This document shows, piece by piece, positions 1 through 7,884 of a DNA stretch of 9,809 nucleotides (its first letter is position 1; each line of letters opens with the position of its first letter). Below the pieces are notes generated by a model. The model searched no databases, was not told where the DNA came from, and worked only from the letters and a program-made list of their open reading frames with translations. The position numbers were made by a program, and so were the translations under genes. This stretch comes from Acidimicrobiia bacterium (GTDB lineage Bacteria; Actinomycetota; Acidimicrobiia; Spongiisociales; ZC4RG35), in the NCBI GenBank assembly GCA_003230435.1, contig QIDW01000097.1:1-9809 (forward strand). The letters run 5' to 3'.

Positions 1-974
1 GTCGGGCTGTTGGCGCCCTCGATGATCACCTTCGCGGTGATGTCACTCGCGTTGTCTTTGTGGATGACTCCCTGGATAGCGGCCGGGACGATGACATCGA
101 CATCGAGCTTGAAGATCGAGTCCCCGTCTATCGAGTCGGCATCCGGGTATCCCTCGAGGAAGCGGTTCTCATCGACCCACTTGCCCACCGCCTCCACATC
201 CAGGCCATCGTGGTTGTAAATCCCGCCCGAGATGTCGGACACAGCCACAACCTTGACCTCCATCTGCTGGCCGGCCACCGCTGCATAACGACCGACATTT
301 CCGAATCCGTGAATCGCCACCGAGGCTCCCAAAGGATTCAGATCGACCGCTGACGCGGCCTGAGGGAGAAGGAACATGAGCCCGCGACCGGTCGCCTCAC
401 GTCGGGCGATGCTCCCACCCAGGGCGGGAGGTTTCCCGGTGACAACGGCGGGAACCGCATACCCAACATGCTGGGAATAGGTGTCCATCAACCACGCCAT
501 CACCTGCTCGTTGGTCCCCAGATCAGGGGCTGGAATGTCCTGGTCCGGGCCGATCACATGGATGATCTCCATCGTGTACCGACGGGTTACGCGTTGCAGC
601 TCGGCCCGCGACAGTTCAAGGGGGTTGATCCGAACCCCGCCCTTGGCGCCTCCGAATGGAACGCCCACGATGGAGCACTTCCAGGTCATCAACATGGCCA
701 GTGCCGTAACCTCACCAAGATCGACGTCGGGAGCAAAACGAATCCCTCCCTTGGTGGGTCCCATCGTCGTGAGATGCTGAACTCGATACCCGAAGATCGT
801 CTCGACCTCGGTGTAGTCGTCATGCCGGAAAGGAAAACTCACAACGGTGGACTTCTGCGGACTGCGAAGACGCCCGCTGACGTTGTCGTCTAATCCCATC
901 AGGGTGGCGACACGGTCGAACTGGCCGACCGCCTCCTGATACATCGGTGAGTCGAATTCGTGTCCGGGTCCCAA
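1..974 (-). CDS. gdhA: Glu/Leu/Phe/Val dehydrogenase family protein, probable glutamate dehydrogenase (C-terminus outside window)
   Basis: The enzyme interconverts glutamate and 2-oxoglutarate plus ammonium with a nicotinamide cofactor, in the cytoplasm. I translated the minus strand by hand: 324 residues are present and about 95 should be missing, since the family is about 415-420 residues. Numbered from the TTG start, the substrate-domain lysines are K75 (GPTKGGIRF), K99 (MTWKC) and K111 (GGAKGG). The catalytic aspartate is D151 (DIPAPDLGT). The Rossmann loop is G223-F-G-N-V-G228. I chose TTG at 974 because GGAGG lies 5 bases upstream and an in-frame TAA directly precedes it. ATG at 944 is an alternative 10 codons in, with no clear ribosome site. 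The three lysines fit glutamate use, but leucine or phenylalanine dehydrogenase cannot be excluded without the C-terminus. It is divergent from the plus-strand genes. Confidence 0.93.
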   Translation of the reverse strand, partial: MGPGHEFDSPMYQEAVGQFDRVATLMGLDDNVSGRLRSPQKSTVVSFPFRHDDYTEVETIFGYRVQHLTTMGPTKGGIRFAPDVDLGEVTALAMLMTWKCSIVGVPFGGAKGGVRINPLELSRAELQRVTRRYTMEIIHVIGPDQDIPAPDLGTNEQVMAWLMDTYSQHVGYAVPAVVTGKPPALGGSIARREATGRGLMFLLPQAASAVDLNPLGASVAIHGFGNVGRYAAVAGQQMEVKVVAVSDISGGIYNHDGLDVEAVGKWVDENRFLEGYPDADSIDGDSIFKLDVDVIVPAAIQGVIHKDNASDITAKVIIEGANSP

Positions 975-979
975 TTAGG

Positions 980-984
980 CCTCC
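980..984 (-). promoter_or_regulatory. Ribosome binding site of gdhA (GGAGG)
   Basis: On the minus strand GGAGG is followed by five bases and then TTG at 974. This strong site decides the start in favour of TTG over the internal ATG at 944. It is the only well-placed, strong Shine-Dalgarno in the window. Confidence 0.75.
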
Positions 985-1005
985 GTTGAGTGCTTTCCAA
1001 TGGGC

Positions 1006-1011
1006 ATCCTA
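1006..1011 (-). promoter_or_regulatory. Candidate -10 box of gdhA (TAGGAT)
   Basis: The minus strand reads TAGGAT, a good TANNNT match. It would place transcription start near 998-1000 and give a leader of about 25 bases that includes the GGAGG site. A -35 element is not convincing; TTTCAC at 16 bp spacing is the best nearby hexamer. Confidence 0.4.
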
Positions 1012-1064
1012 TGCCGACAGACCACCAGTGAAAGGACTCCTCGGAATCTGTCACACGAAGGCCC

Positions 1065-1070
1065 TATCTT
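1065..1070 (+). promoter_or_regulatory. Candidate -10 box (TATCTT) for a leaderless transcript starting at 1077
   Basis: TATCTT is followed by exactly six bases and then the ATG at 1077. No Shine-Dalgarno precedes that ATG. The spacing would put the first transcribed base at or next to the start codon. No good -35 hexamer is visible. The same geometry recurs at 1242 and 8348. Confidence 0.4.
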
Positions 1071-1076
1071 GTCGGT

Positions 1077-1229
1077 ATGAAGACATTGACGACAACACAA
1101 GTGAACGATCCTGTGGCACAGACCGCTTCCGAGGCCATCTTCGCCGACCCGGTTGCCTACCTAGGCACGTACGGCATCGAAGCCGTGTTGGTAGTTGAGT
1201 TCGACGCCCAACACCTGGACGCCGCGTAG
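1077..1229 (+). CDS. Small hypothetical protein, 50 residues
   Basis: I do not recognise this protein. The frame opens with ATG and closes with TAG, and encodes 50 residues starting MKTLTTTQVNDP and ending FDAQHLDAA. It has no cysteine, no signal peptide and no clear membrane segment, although the run IEAVLVVEF is hydrophobic and strand-like. It is acidic overall, with only one lysine and no arginine. About 36 of its 50 codons end in G or C, as expected for a real gene at this base composition. It begins six bases after a TANNNT box and ends 24 bases before adnA, so it could be co-transcribed with adnAB. It could also be a short leader ORF or a chance frame; homologues in the same position would settle this. 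Confidence 0.4.
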   Translation: MKTLTTTQVNDPVAQTASEAIFADPVAYLGTYGIEAVLVVEFDAQHLDAA

Positions 1230-1241
1230 CGGTCCTAGATC

Positions 1242-1247
1242 TACGAT
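1242..1247 (+). promoter_or_regulatory. Candidate -10 box (TACGAT) for leaderless adnA
   Basis: TACGAT is followed by six bases and then the GTG start of adnA at 1254. No Shine-Dalgarno lies in front of that GTG. This would allow adnA to have its own start in addition to read-through from the small gene upstream. No convincing -35 element is visible. Confidence 0.4.
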
Positions 1248-1253
1248 CGGCCC

Positions 1254-4211
1254 GTGGACGCAAAGGAGATTCGAGTCGAGCCTGGTGCGTGGGACCATGC
1301 TGTCCATGACATAGATGGCTATCAGATCGTTGTGGCGGGGCCAGGAACGGGAAAGACCGAGTTCCTGGTCCGCCGGGCAGAACACCTGGTGAGCAGTGAT
1401 CGTGCCCGACGGGATGAGATCGTCGTGCTCTGTTTCTCCAGAAGGGCGTCGGCCGACCTCGGGAAACGAATCGAAACGGCGCTGGGTGCTACCGGCGTGC
1501 CCGTCGACACCACGACTTTCCACAGTCTTGCTCTTCGACTTGTGGAGAGCGCATCCGAGGGTGATCGCCCGAAACCACTCACCACCCCCGAACAGGTCGC
1601 TGTTGTGGCTCGAATACTCAGAGATGAAGACCAGACAGGTTGGCCGATCACGTACCGCGGCATCCTCTCGACGGCGGCCTTTGCCGCAGAAGCGGCCGAC
1701 TTCCTAATGCGGTGCTCCGAGCGTCTTCTGACCCCCGACGATCTCGCAGCCCGATCCAAGGAACGAGCCGATTGGCGCGGGCTCCCCGGGCTCTACGAGC
1801 GTTACCTCGCCCGCCTGGATGAGACAGGCCGTACCGACTACGGAGTGCTTCTGGTGGCGGCGGTCGACTTGCTGAAGTCCGAAGCCGGCCAGAACCTGGC
1901 TGAGCAGTACCGATATGTCCTGGTAGACGAGTACCAGGACACCAGCCCGGTGCAGGCGGAAATCGCCAGACTCCTCGCCCGCTCGAGCGGCAATCTCACG
2001 GTGACCGGCGACCCCTACCAGTCGATCTACTCGTTCCGGGGAGCGGAGCTCCGCAACATCGCCGACTTCTCTTCTGCTCATCCAGACTCGACGCGTTACG
2101 TCCTATCGCAGAGCTTCCGGGTGCCTGAAGCCATTCTCGAATCGGCGTTGCGCGTCGTATCGAGGGGGCATCTTCCTGGGGCCGCGGGACCGGTCGATCC
2201 GGCATCACACGAGGGACGGTCAGAGGCGTTCGTCTTTGATCAGGAGACGGCTGAGGCCGAGTGGATTGCCCGGGAGGTCGAGAACTCGATAAGGATCGAG
2301 GGGATACGACCCTCGTCGATCGCTGTGCTGGCCAGATCGAAGAGGGAGCTGATGAACGAGCTCTCCCGGGCCCTGAGCCGGAGGGGGATACCCCATGATC
2401 CGCCCGATAGCCGTCTTGTGGATCATCCGGCCGTTCGCCTTTTTCATGATCTGGTCACGGTGGCCCTCGCCGGCGGAAGTCTCCCCTCGACGTCTGCGCC
2501 CGAGGCAGCTGACGCCGACCGCTCGATGCGGCGCGTTCTTCTGGGTCCCCTTCTGGGGCTTGGCCTCGGCCAGGAGCGGGCGCTTCTGAGGGAACGCCGC
2601 CGAACATGGGCTCCCTGGTCCCACGTCATCCGCCAGAACCTGACTGATTGGCCGGGACTCGCCGATCTCATCGCTAGTGCCGATTGGGCGACCACAGGCG
2701 CGGCCGCCGACGGTTTCTGGCACGCCTGGACAACCCTCGAGGGGATTGCCGATCTCGTCAACGATCCGACCCGAATCGAGTGGCATCGCGCCTGGTCCGC
2801 CTTCGCGCAGGTGCTCTCGAGACAGGCCGATCGCGATTCGGATCTGAGCCTGGCCCGCTTCTTCGAGTTGACCGAAGAAGAGGACTTCGAGGCGACCCCA
2901 CTTCTCTCGCACAACCTCTCCGAGGACCGGGTGACGCTTACAACCTTGCATCAGGCGAAAGGGCTCGAATTCGATGTCGTCTTCATTGCAAACGCTGTCG
3001 AAGGGGTCTTTCCGGACCTTCGACGCAGTAGGAGGATGCTCCGACCCGAATTGCTCTCCCCCGAGAGAATGGTCGACCCAGGCGCCCAGCACGTGTTCCA
3101 ACTCCAAGAGGAGATGCGTCTCGCTTATACCGCCATGACCAGAGCCCGTCTCAGAGTGGTGTGGACCGCTACCGACGCCGGCGTCGACCAGGGAGAACAC
3201 CGGCCTTCTCGCTTCCTGATCGCGGCGTCAGGTGCGAACGGGCTCGCCCAGCTAGGGCCACCGAAAGAGATTCTCAGAGACCCGGTAACCCTCAGCGAGG
3301 CGGAGACGGCCCTTCGCCGAGACCTCCTGGACCCATCGGCGCCTGCGGCTCGTCGTCTCGCGGCGGCTTGTGTCCTCGCCCAATCCAACAACCGATGGTG
3401 GGATGCTTCATCGTTTCCAGGTGTCCCGGTGCCCGGGCCCGACTCTCCCATTCTTGGCGACACGATCCACCTCTCCCCCAGTCAGGCCGACAGCTACAAA
3501 CGATGCCCCCGCCAGTACGCACTCGAACGCCGACTGCGTCTTGGAAGCGCATCGTCTCCCTACGCCCACTTCGGCTCGCTCGTCCATTCAGCACTCGAGA
3601 AGGCGGAGAGATCCATCGTCGGGACAGGCCTTCTCCATGCCGACATCTGCCACGCCATGGAGTGTCTCGAGGACGTATGGGTCGACGCCGACTTCGGCAC
3701 GCCAGAGTTGAATCGGGCGTGGCTTGGCAAAGCCGCTGAGGCCATCACCAAGCTATACGAGAAGTGGCCTACCAAGGATGGGGTTCCCATCGACCTCGAG
3801 AAGAGGGTCGAAGCCGTCATCGAGGGGGTGCAGTGGGTCGGTGTCATCGACCGGATCGAATCCACGCCAGAAGGCCTGAGAGTCGTCGACTACAAGACGT
3901 CGACTACTGCGATGAGCGCCGACGATGCAGCCGAGTCCCTTCAACTTGGTTTCTACACCACCGCACTCGAAGCCGAGGGCAACCATGTAGCGGAGGCGCA
4001 ACTCTGGTACCCGAGAACCGGCACAAAGTCCGTCTCGACCCGTTCGCTCGATATGGACGGCCTCGAAAACGTGCGAGACGAAATGGAAAGAGTCACAACT
4101 GCCATCCGATCTGAGAATTGGGCGCCCGTCGTCGGAGCACCCTGTGAGAGGTGCGCCTTTCGGATGTCATGTCCGGCCTGGCCGGAAGGGAGCGGCGCCT
4201 TTCTGCCATGA
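1254..4211 (+). CDS. adnA: AdnA-like ATP-dependent helicase-nuclease subunit (UvrD/PcrA motor plus RecB-type nuclease)
   Basis: This is the probable first subunit of the actinobacterial AdnAB motor-nuclease, which unwinds and cuts DNA at double-strand breaks. It has 985 residues. Motor motifs: Walker A G29-PGTGKT35, Walker B D225-E226-YQD, motif III TGDPYQSIYSFRG (251-263), motif V HQAKGLEF (566-573), motif VI AYTAMTRAR (624-632). Nuclease domain: H778, D866 (GVIDRIE), D879-Y-K881, then QLGFY. Cysteines C751, C964, C967 and C973 (C-x2-C-x5-C after a distant first Cys) match the AddB-type iron-sulfur set. The Q-motif glutamine before Walker A is not evident. GTG at 1254 is the first start after an in-frame TAG at 1236; no Shine-Dalgarno is seen, and TACGAT six bases upstream suggests a leaderless start. 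The stop overlaps adnB as ATGA. The AdnA name rests on domain content and gene order, not on alignment. Confidence 0.88.
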   Translation: MDAKEIRVEPGAWDHAVHDIDGYQIVVAGPGTGKTEFLVRRAEHLVSSDRARRDEIVVLCFSRRASADLGKRIETALGATGVPVDTTTFHSLALRLVESASEGDRPKPLTTPEQVAVVARILRDEDQTGWPITYRGILSTAAFAAEAADFLMRCSERLLTPDDLAARSKERADWRGLPGLYERYLARLDETGRTDYGVLLVAAVDLLKSEAGQNLAEQYRYVLVDEYQDTSPVQAEIARLLARSSGNLTVTGDPYQSIYSFRGAELRNIADFSSAHPDSTRYVLSQSFRVPEAILESALRVVSRGHLPGAAGPVDPASHEGRSEAFVFDQETAEAEWIAREVENSIRIEGIRPSSIAVLARSKRELMNELSRALSRRGIPHDPPDSRLVDHPAVRLFHDLVTVALAGGSLPSTSAPEAADADRSMRRVLLGPLLGLGLGQERALLRERRRTWAPWSHVIRQNLTDWPGLADLIASADWATTGAAADGFWHAWTTLEGIADLVNDPTRIEWHRAWSAFAQVLSRQADRDSDLSLARFFELTEEEDFEATPLLSHNLSEDRVTLTTLHQAKGLEFDVVFIANAVEGVFPDLRRSRRMLRPELLSPERMVDPGAQHVFQLQEEMRLAYTAMTRARLRVVWTATDAGVDQGEHRPSRFLIAASGANGLAQLGPPKEILRDPVTLSEAETALRRDLLDPSAPAARRLAAACVLAQSNNRWWDASSFPGVPVPGPDSPILGDTIHLSPSQADSYKRCPRQYALERRLRLGSASSPYAHFGSLVHSALEKAERSIVGTGLLHADICHAMECLEDVWVDADFGTPELNRAWLGKAAEAITKLYEKWPTKDGVPIDLEKRVEAVIEGVQWVGVIDRIESTPEGLRVVDYKTSTTAMSADDAAESLQLGFYTTALEAEGNHVAEAQLWYPRTGTKSVSTRSLDMDGLENVRDEMERVTTAIRSENWAPVVGAPCERCAFRMSCPAWPEGSGAFLP

Positions 4212-7200
4212 GCCGAGTGACACCCTCCCCGGAGCAACAAGAGATCCTCGACTTGGGCCTCACCACCATCCGGGTGAGGGCTGGGGCGGGAACCGGCAAG
4301 ACCACAACCGTGGCAATGGTGATTGCCAACCTGATCGAGGATCACGATATTCAGCCCGAGCAGATCCTCGGGATCACGTTCACCAACAAAGCGGCCGCCG
4401 AGTTGGCAGATCGGGTCCGTCAGACTCTCTCGAAAGACCTCGACCCTGGTCGCCAGATCGAAGTTCATACCTATCACGGATTCGCCGCACAGATCCTGTC
4501 GGAGTTCGGCGCACTCGCCGGTGTCGACAACCGGGCCAAGATCATCGCTCCCACCTTTGCAAGACAACTCATGAGCGAGACCTTCCATCATCGATCCTAC
4601 GAGATCCTCGACATCACCCAAGCGCGAACCCTCGACAGGGTCCACCGTTTTGGCGACCGACTCGGCGACCATCTACTCGAGGTCACCGATGTCCACGATG
4701 CTGCGGCAGGCCACGACGGTGAGGTTTGGGAGTCGCGCCGGGAGATGGCTGAAACACTGGTCCAATACGCCGCCGACAAACAGCGTCTTCGAGTGGTGGA
4801 TTACTCCGATCTGGTGACACTCTCCACTCGGGTTGTCCACGACTATCCGGAACTGGCCGCCACCATCAAGGAGCGATATCGAGCCGTCATCCTCGATGAG
4901 TACCAGGACACCAACCCGGCCCAACGCGTGCTCTTGACGAGCATCTTCGATTCCGGTTTCCCCGTGATTGCCGTAGGCGACGAGGACCAGACGATCTACG
5001 AGTGGCGCGGGGCATCCGCTCAGAACTTCGAACTCTTCGCGGAGCACTTCGCCAAGGGGAACGGCGAGGCTGGCAGTGAGAAGGGACTCACTCTCAACAG
5101 ACGATCCCCTCAGGCGATCCTCGATGTCGCCAATGAGATCAGGCTCGAAGCCAACGCCGAGGCCGACGCCCTTCAGGCGGTCGATAGTGACTCGGAGGGC
5201 GACGTCGTCACCTATTGGGCAGGGGACGCCCTCGAGGAGGCGGAGTGGATTGCCCGCACTTTCGAAGAACTCCAGCAAAGCGGCAGTCGGTGGGGCGACA
5301 TGGCCGTCCTCTTCAGAAAGAACAAGGACTTCGCGGTCGTGGTCGACGCTATGAGCCGCCACGACATCCCGGTCGAAGTGGCAAACATCGGCGGGCTGTT
5401 TTCTGTCGCAGAAGTCGCCGACCTGAGGGCATGGCTCACCACCCTGGAATATCCCGAGGACTCGCCTGGCATCATCCAGATCCTCTTCGGCAGCCGATAT
5501 CGGCTGGGCATGGCCGACCTTGCGCCGCTGACCCGCTGGGTCGCCGGAGTCGAAGACCTCGACGACGCCGAAGAGCCCGCGCCCATCACCCTGATGGAGG
5601 CCATCGAGAACTCTGCCGACATTCCCGGGCTCCGTGATGAGGCTCGCTCCGCCCTGCTGAGCTTTCTGGCTGTCTACAGGGACGTGCTCACCGAGAGCCA
5701 GGGGCTAACCCTTGTGGAGACCTGTCGAACGGTCCTCGACCGAACTCGCGCGTGGCAAGACATCGAGGCTTTGCCACCAAACGCGCGACTCACCGCGCGA
5801 CTCAACATCTACCGCCTCCTCGACCTGGCCGAAGAATGGAGCCCTCTCCGGGGCAGACCTTCGGTTGGGGCCTTTCTCGACTATCTGAAAGTGATGGAAA
5901 CCGAACCCGCGGAGGAGCTTGACGCGGCCCATCTCTCGGGCGAGGACGCGGTGACTCTGGTGACCGTGCATCGTGCCAAAGGACTCGAGTGGGAGAACGT
6001 CGCGATCCCTGCCGTGACCAAGGGCAACTTCCCCAGCCGCTCCCAGCAGTTCCCGGACCCCATCCGTTTCGCGGAACATGTCCCGGTCTCCATGCGGATC
6101 GACACCATCATGGATGACCTGCCAGACGACAAGGATGAGCGAGACGTCTATCTCCGCGTACGACATATGAGACAGGAGTGGAGGGTCGCCTACGTCGCCG
6201 TCACCAGGGCCAAGAGACGTCTCTTCGTCTCAGGAGCACACTGGTACGGACTGCCGGAGCCGTCCAAGAGGCCCAGGGACCCATCGAAGTTGTTTGAGAT
6301 CGTCGAGAATCATGTCGTAAGCCGAAGCGCCGGCCACGCCGAGCTTGGTGAGCGGCCTGGTTTGCTCCGGTCCACCGCTCGAGAAGCCAGCCCGGACCCC
6401 GTCTTTCGAGATGGATGGGAAGCAGGGCTTCGGGCCGCCATCGACGACCCGGCAGCGATCGAAAGAATCGCCGCAGCGCACGGCGTTGGAGACGAATATG
6501 AGCGAATCGTGGCTGACATGAACCAGCGGCTCTTCAATCTCGCCGAGCCCGCGCCAGAGGAGACTGTCGACGATCAGGACACCGTCTCGGTCACCGGTCT
6601 GGTGACGTACGCGCAATGCCCGAAGAGGTTCTTCTGGACCAATGTCGACCCGCTCCCCCGGCGACTCAACCCGGCGGCCAATCGGGGGACGGAGGTTCAC
6701 CGGCGCATCGAGCTCCACCAGAAAGGCCAGGTTCCGTTCGAAGAAATGACAGACGATCTGTATGACGTCGTCGAGGGGGACCGCTCGCCCGGGCCACGTG
6801 CGTTCGACGCCTATTTGGGCTCCAGATTCGCCGAGAAGACGGCAACGATGATCGAGATCCCATTCTCGCTGGAACTCGACACCGGATACCTCGTCAGGGG
6901 AAGAATCGATGCCGTCTACTGCGACAACAGCAAATGGGAAGTGGTCGACTTCAAGAGTGGCCGCCCACGATCCGACCCCGCGCTTGTCGTCCAATTGCAG
7001 GCCTATGCGGTGGCCGCCACCGACGTCGATTTCGGCCTTGCCAAACCCGAGGTCCTCGATGTCACTTTCGCCTACCTGAGCGGGGGTCTCACCGAGGTCA
7101 CCCACTCAGCGGACGACCAGTGGGTAGCAGCGGCGCGCGAATCACTCAATGCGCTCACCGGTAGAATTTCCACTTCAGATTTTCAAGAGAACCCGGGATC

Positions 7201-7264
7201 GTGGTGCAGCTCGTGTGACTTCTTGCAGTTCTGCGCTCCGGGGCAGGCACAGGTCGAAGGTTGA
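4208..7264 (+). CDS. adnB: AdnB-like ATP-dependent helicase-nuclease subunit (UvrD/PcrA motor plus RecB-type nuclease)
   Basis: Probable partner of AdnA in the DNA end-resection heterodimer; 1018 residues. The Q motif is present (SPEQQEIL), followed by Walker A G26-AGTGKT32, motif Ia (TFTNKAAAEL), Walker B D230-E231-YQD, motif III GDEDQTIYEWRG (257-268), motif V HRAKGLEW (588-595) and motif VI AYVAVTRAKRR (661-671). The nuclease domain has H831, D901 (GRIDAV), D914-F-K916 and QLQAY. Cysteines C804, C1000, C1003 and C1009 repeat the C...C-x2-C-x5-C iron-sulfur layout, so both subunits keep a complete nuclease. I chose ATG at 4208 because it overlaps the adnA stop (ATGA) and begins just before the Q motif. 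The frame is also open from GTG at 4151, 19 codons earlier, but that stretch lies inside the adnA cysteine motif. GGAAGGGAG at 4184-4192 is too far for an ideal ribosome site, so translational coupling is likely. Confidence 0.9.
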   Translation: MSRVTPSPEQQEILDLGLTTIRVRAGAGTGKTTTVAMVIANLIEDHDIQPEQILGITFTNKAAAELADRVRQTLSKDLDPGRQIEVHTYHGFAAQILSEFGALAGVDNRAKIIAPTFARQLMSETFHHRSYEILDITQARTLDRVHRFGDRLGDHLLEVTDVHDAAAGHDGEVWESRREMAETLVQYAADKQRLRVVDYSDLVTLSTRVVHDYPELAATIKERYRAVILDEYQDTNPAQRVLLTSIFDSGFPVIAVGDEDQTIYEWRGASAQNFELFAEHFAKGNGEAGSEKGLTLNRRSPQAILDVANEIRLEANAEADALQAVDSDSEGDVVTYWAGDALEEAEWIARTFEELQQSGSRWGDMAVLFRKNKDFAVVVDAMSRHDIPVEVANIGGLFSVAEVADLRAWLTTLEYPEDSPGIIQILFGSRYRLGMADLAPLTRWVAGVEDLDDAEEPAPITLMEAIENSADIPGLRDEARSALLSFLAVYRDVLTESQGLTLVETCRTVLDRTRAWQDIEALPPNARLTARLNIYRLLDLAEEWSPLRGRPSVGAFLDYLKVMETEPAEELDAAHLSGEDAVTLVTVHRAKGLEWENVAIPAVTKGNFPSRSQQFPDPIRFAEHVPVSMRIDTIMDDLPDDKDERDVYLRVRHMRQEWRVAYVAVTRAKRRLFVSGAHWYGLPEPSKRPRDPSKLFEIVENHVVSRSAGHAELGERPGLLRSTAREASPDPVFRDGWEAGLRAAIDDPAAIERIAAAHGVGDEYERIVADMNQRLFNLAEPAPEETVDDQDTVSVTGLVTYAQCPKRFFWTNVDPLPRRLNPAANRGTEVHRRIELHQKGQVPFEEMTDDLYDVVEGDRSPGPRAFDAYLGSRFAEKTATMIEIPFSLELDTGYLVRGRIDAVYCDNSKWEVVDFKSGRPRSDPALVVQLQAYAVAATDVDFGLAKPEVLDVTFAYLSGGLTEVTHSADDQWVAAARESLNALTGRISTSDFQENPGSWCSSCDFLQFCAPGQAQVEG

Positions 7265-7884
7265 GCGGTGTGTTAGCCATTGGGGCCGCCATCGTCGGCT
7301 ATCTGGTCGGCTCAGCACCCACCGCCGAGTGGCTGGGAAGACTGGCTGGAGTCGATCTTCGTCGGGAGGGTTCGATGAACCCGGGAGCCAACAACGCTCT
7401 CCGACTCGGCGGACAGCGTCTCGCCGCCGCCGTACTGGCAATCGAGATGGCCAAAGGTGCCATCGCCGTTGTCGCCGGCGCCGCCCTGGCCGGTGGTCTC
7501 GGCGCGGTGTTAGCCGGTGTCGGTGCAGTCACCGGCAACGTCTTCAACATGTACTACCGATTCCAAGGAGGCAAGGGTCTCGGGATCTCCGCAGGGGTCC
7601 TGACCGCTATTTGGCCAACCGTGTTGGCACCGGTGTTAGTGGTGATTCTGATCGCGGTTCTGATCACCCGGTCTTCGGGGGGAGCAGCGATAGTCGCCAT
7701 CGTCGCCTTCAACGTCATGGCAGTCCTCTGGGCCACTCTGGAATGGCCGATGGCCTGGGGAATAGACGCGACGGGCCAACTCCTATTGCTGTCACTGGGA
7801 ATCGGAGCAGTTCTATGGAACAGACATTGGCCCGATTCGCCGTTCAGCCGGCAACACCGTCTTTCACATCAAGAACCAGCGTGA
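7261..7884 (+). CDS. plsY: Divergent PlsY-like glycerol-3-phosphate acyltransferase, membrane protein
   Basis: PlsY moves an acyl group from acyl-phosphate to glycerol-3-phosphate at the membrane. This 207-residue protein has hydrophobic segments near residues 4-18, 54-76, 80-95, about 110-135, 140-160 and 170-186, the family's usual length and topology. Recognisable motifs are GSMNPGANN (37-45; usual GSGNxGATN), EMAKG (62-66; usual D-x-x-KG) and RFQGGKG (100-106). The usual GH before the third motif is G92-N93. The C-terminal R-H-x-x-N-I-x-R-L motif is reduced to R188-H189-W-P-D192, followed by a tail that aligns with nothing I know. Two starts are possible: TTG at 7261 overlapping the adnB stop, or GTG at 7270, which has GAAGG nine bases upstream and removes three residues. 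Translation is probably coupled to adnB. Family membership is fairly sure; acyltransferase activity is not. Confidence 0.8.
   Translation: MSGVLAIGAAIVGYLVGSAPTAEWLGRLAGVDLRREGSMNPGANNALRLGGQRLAAAVLAIEMAKGAIAVVAGAALAGGLGAVLAGVGAVTGNVFNMYYRFQGGKGLGISAGVLTAIWPTVLAPVLVVILIAVLITRSSGGAAIVAIVAFNVMAVLWATLEWPMAWGIDATGQLLLLSLGIGAVLWNRHWPDSPFSRQHRLSHQEPA

Noticed and set aside
60..893. Several plus-strand open frames between 10 and 893
   Set aside because: They lie antisense to a hand-translated glutamate dehydrogenase with all expected motifs; they are shadow frames of a GC-rich gene.
2220..3200. A 326-codon minus-strand open frame inside adnA
   Set aside because: It is antisense to conserved helicase motifs, has no recognisable domain, and its composition follows the codon bias of adnA on the other strand.
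4151..4207. GTG at 4151 as the adnB start
   Set aside because: It would add 19 residues encoded within the adnA iron-sulfur motif; the ATGA overlap at 4208 and the position of the Q motif favour the later ATG.
7261..7884. A frameshift hiding the normal PlsY C-terminus
   Set aside because: I read the other plus-strand frames near 7800-7900 and found no continuation resembling the HxxNIxRLLxGxE ending, so loss or divergence is more likely than a simple frameshift.
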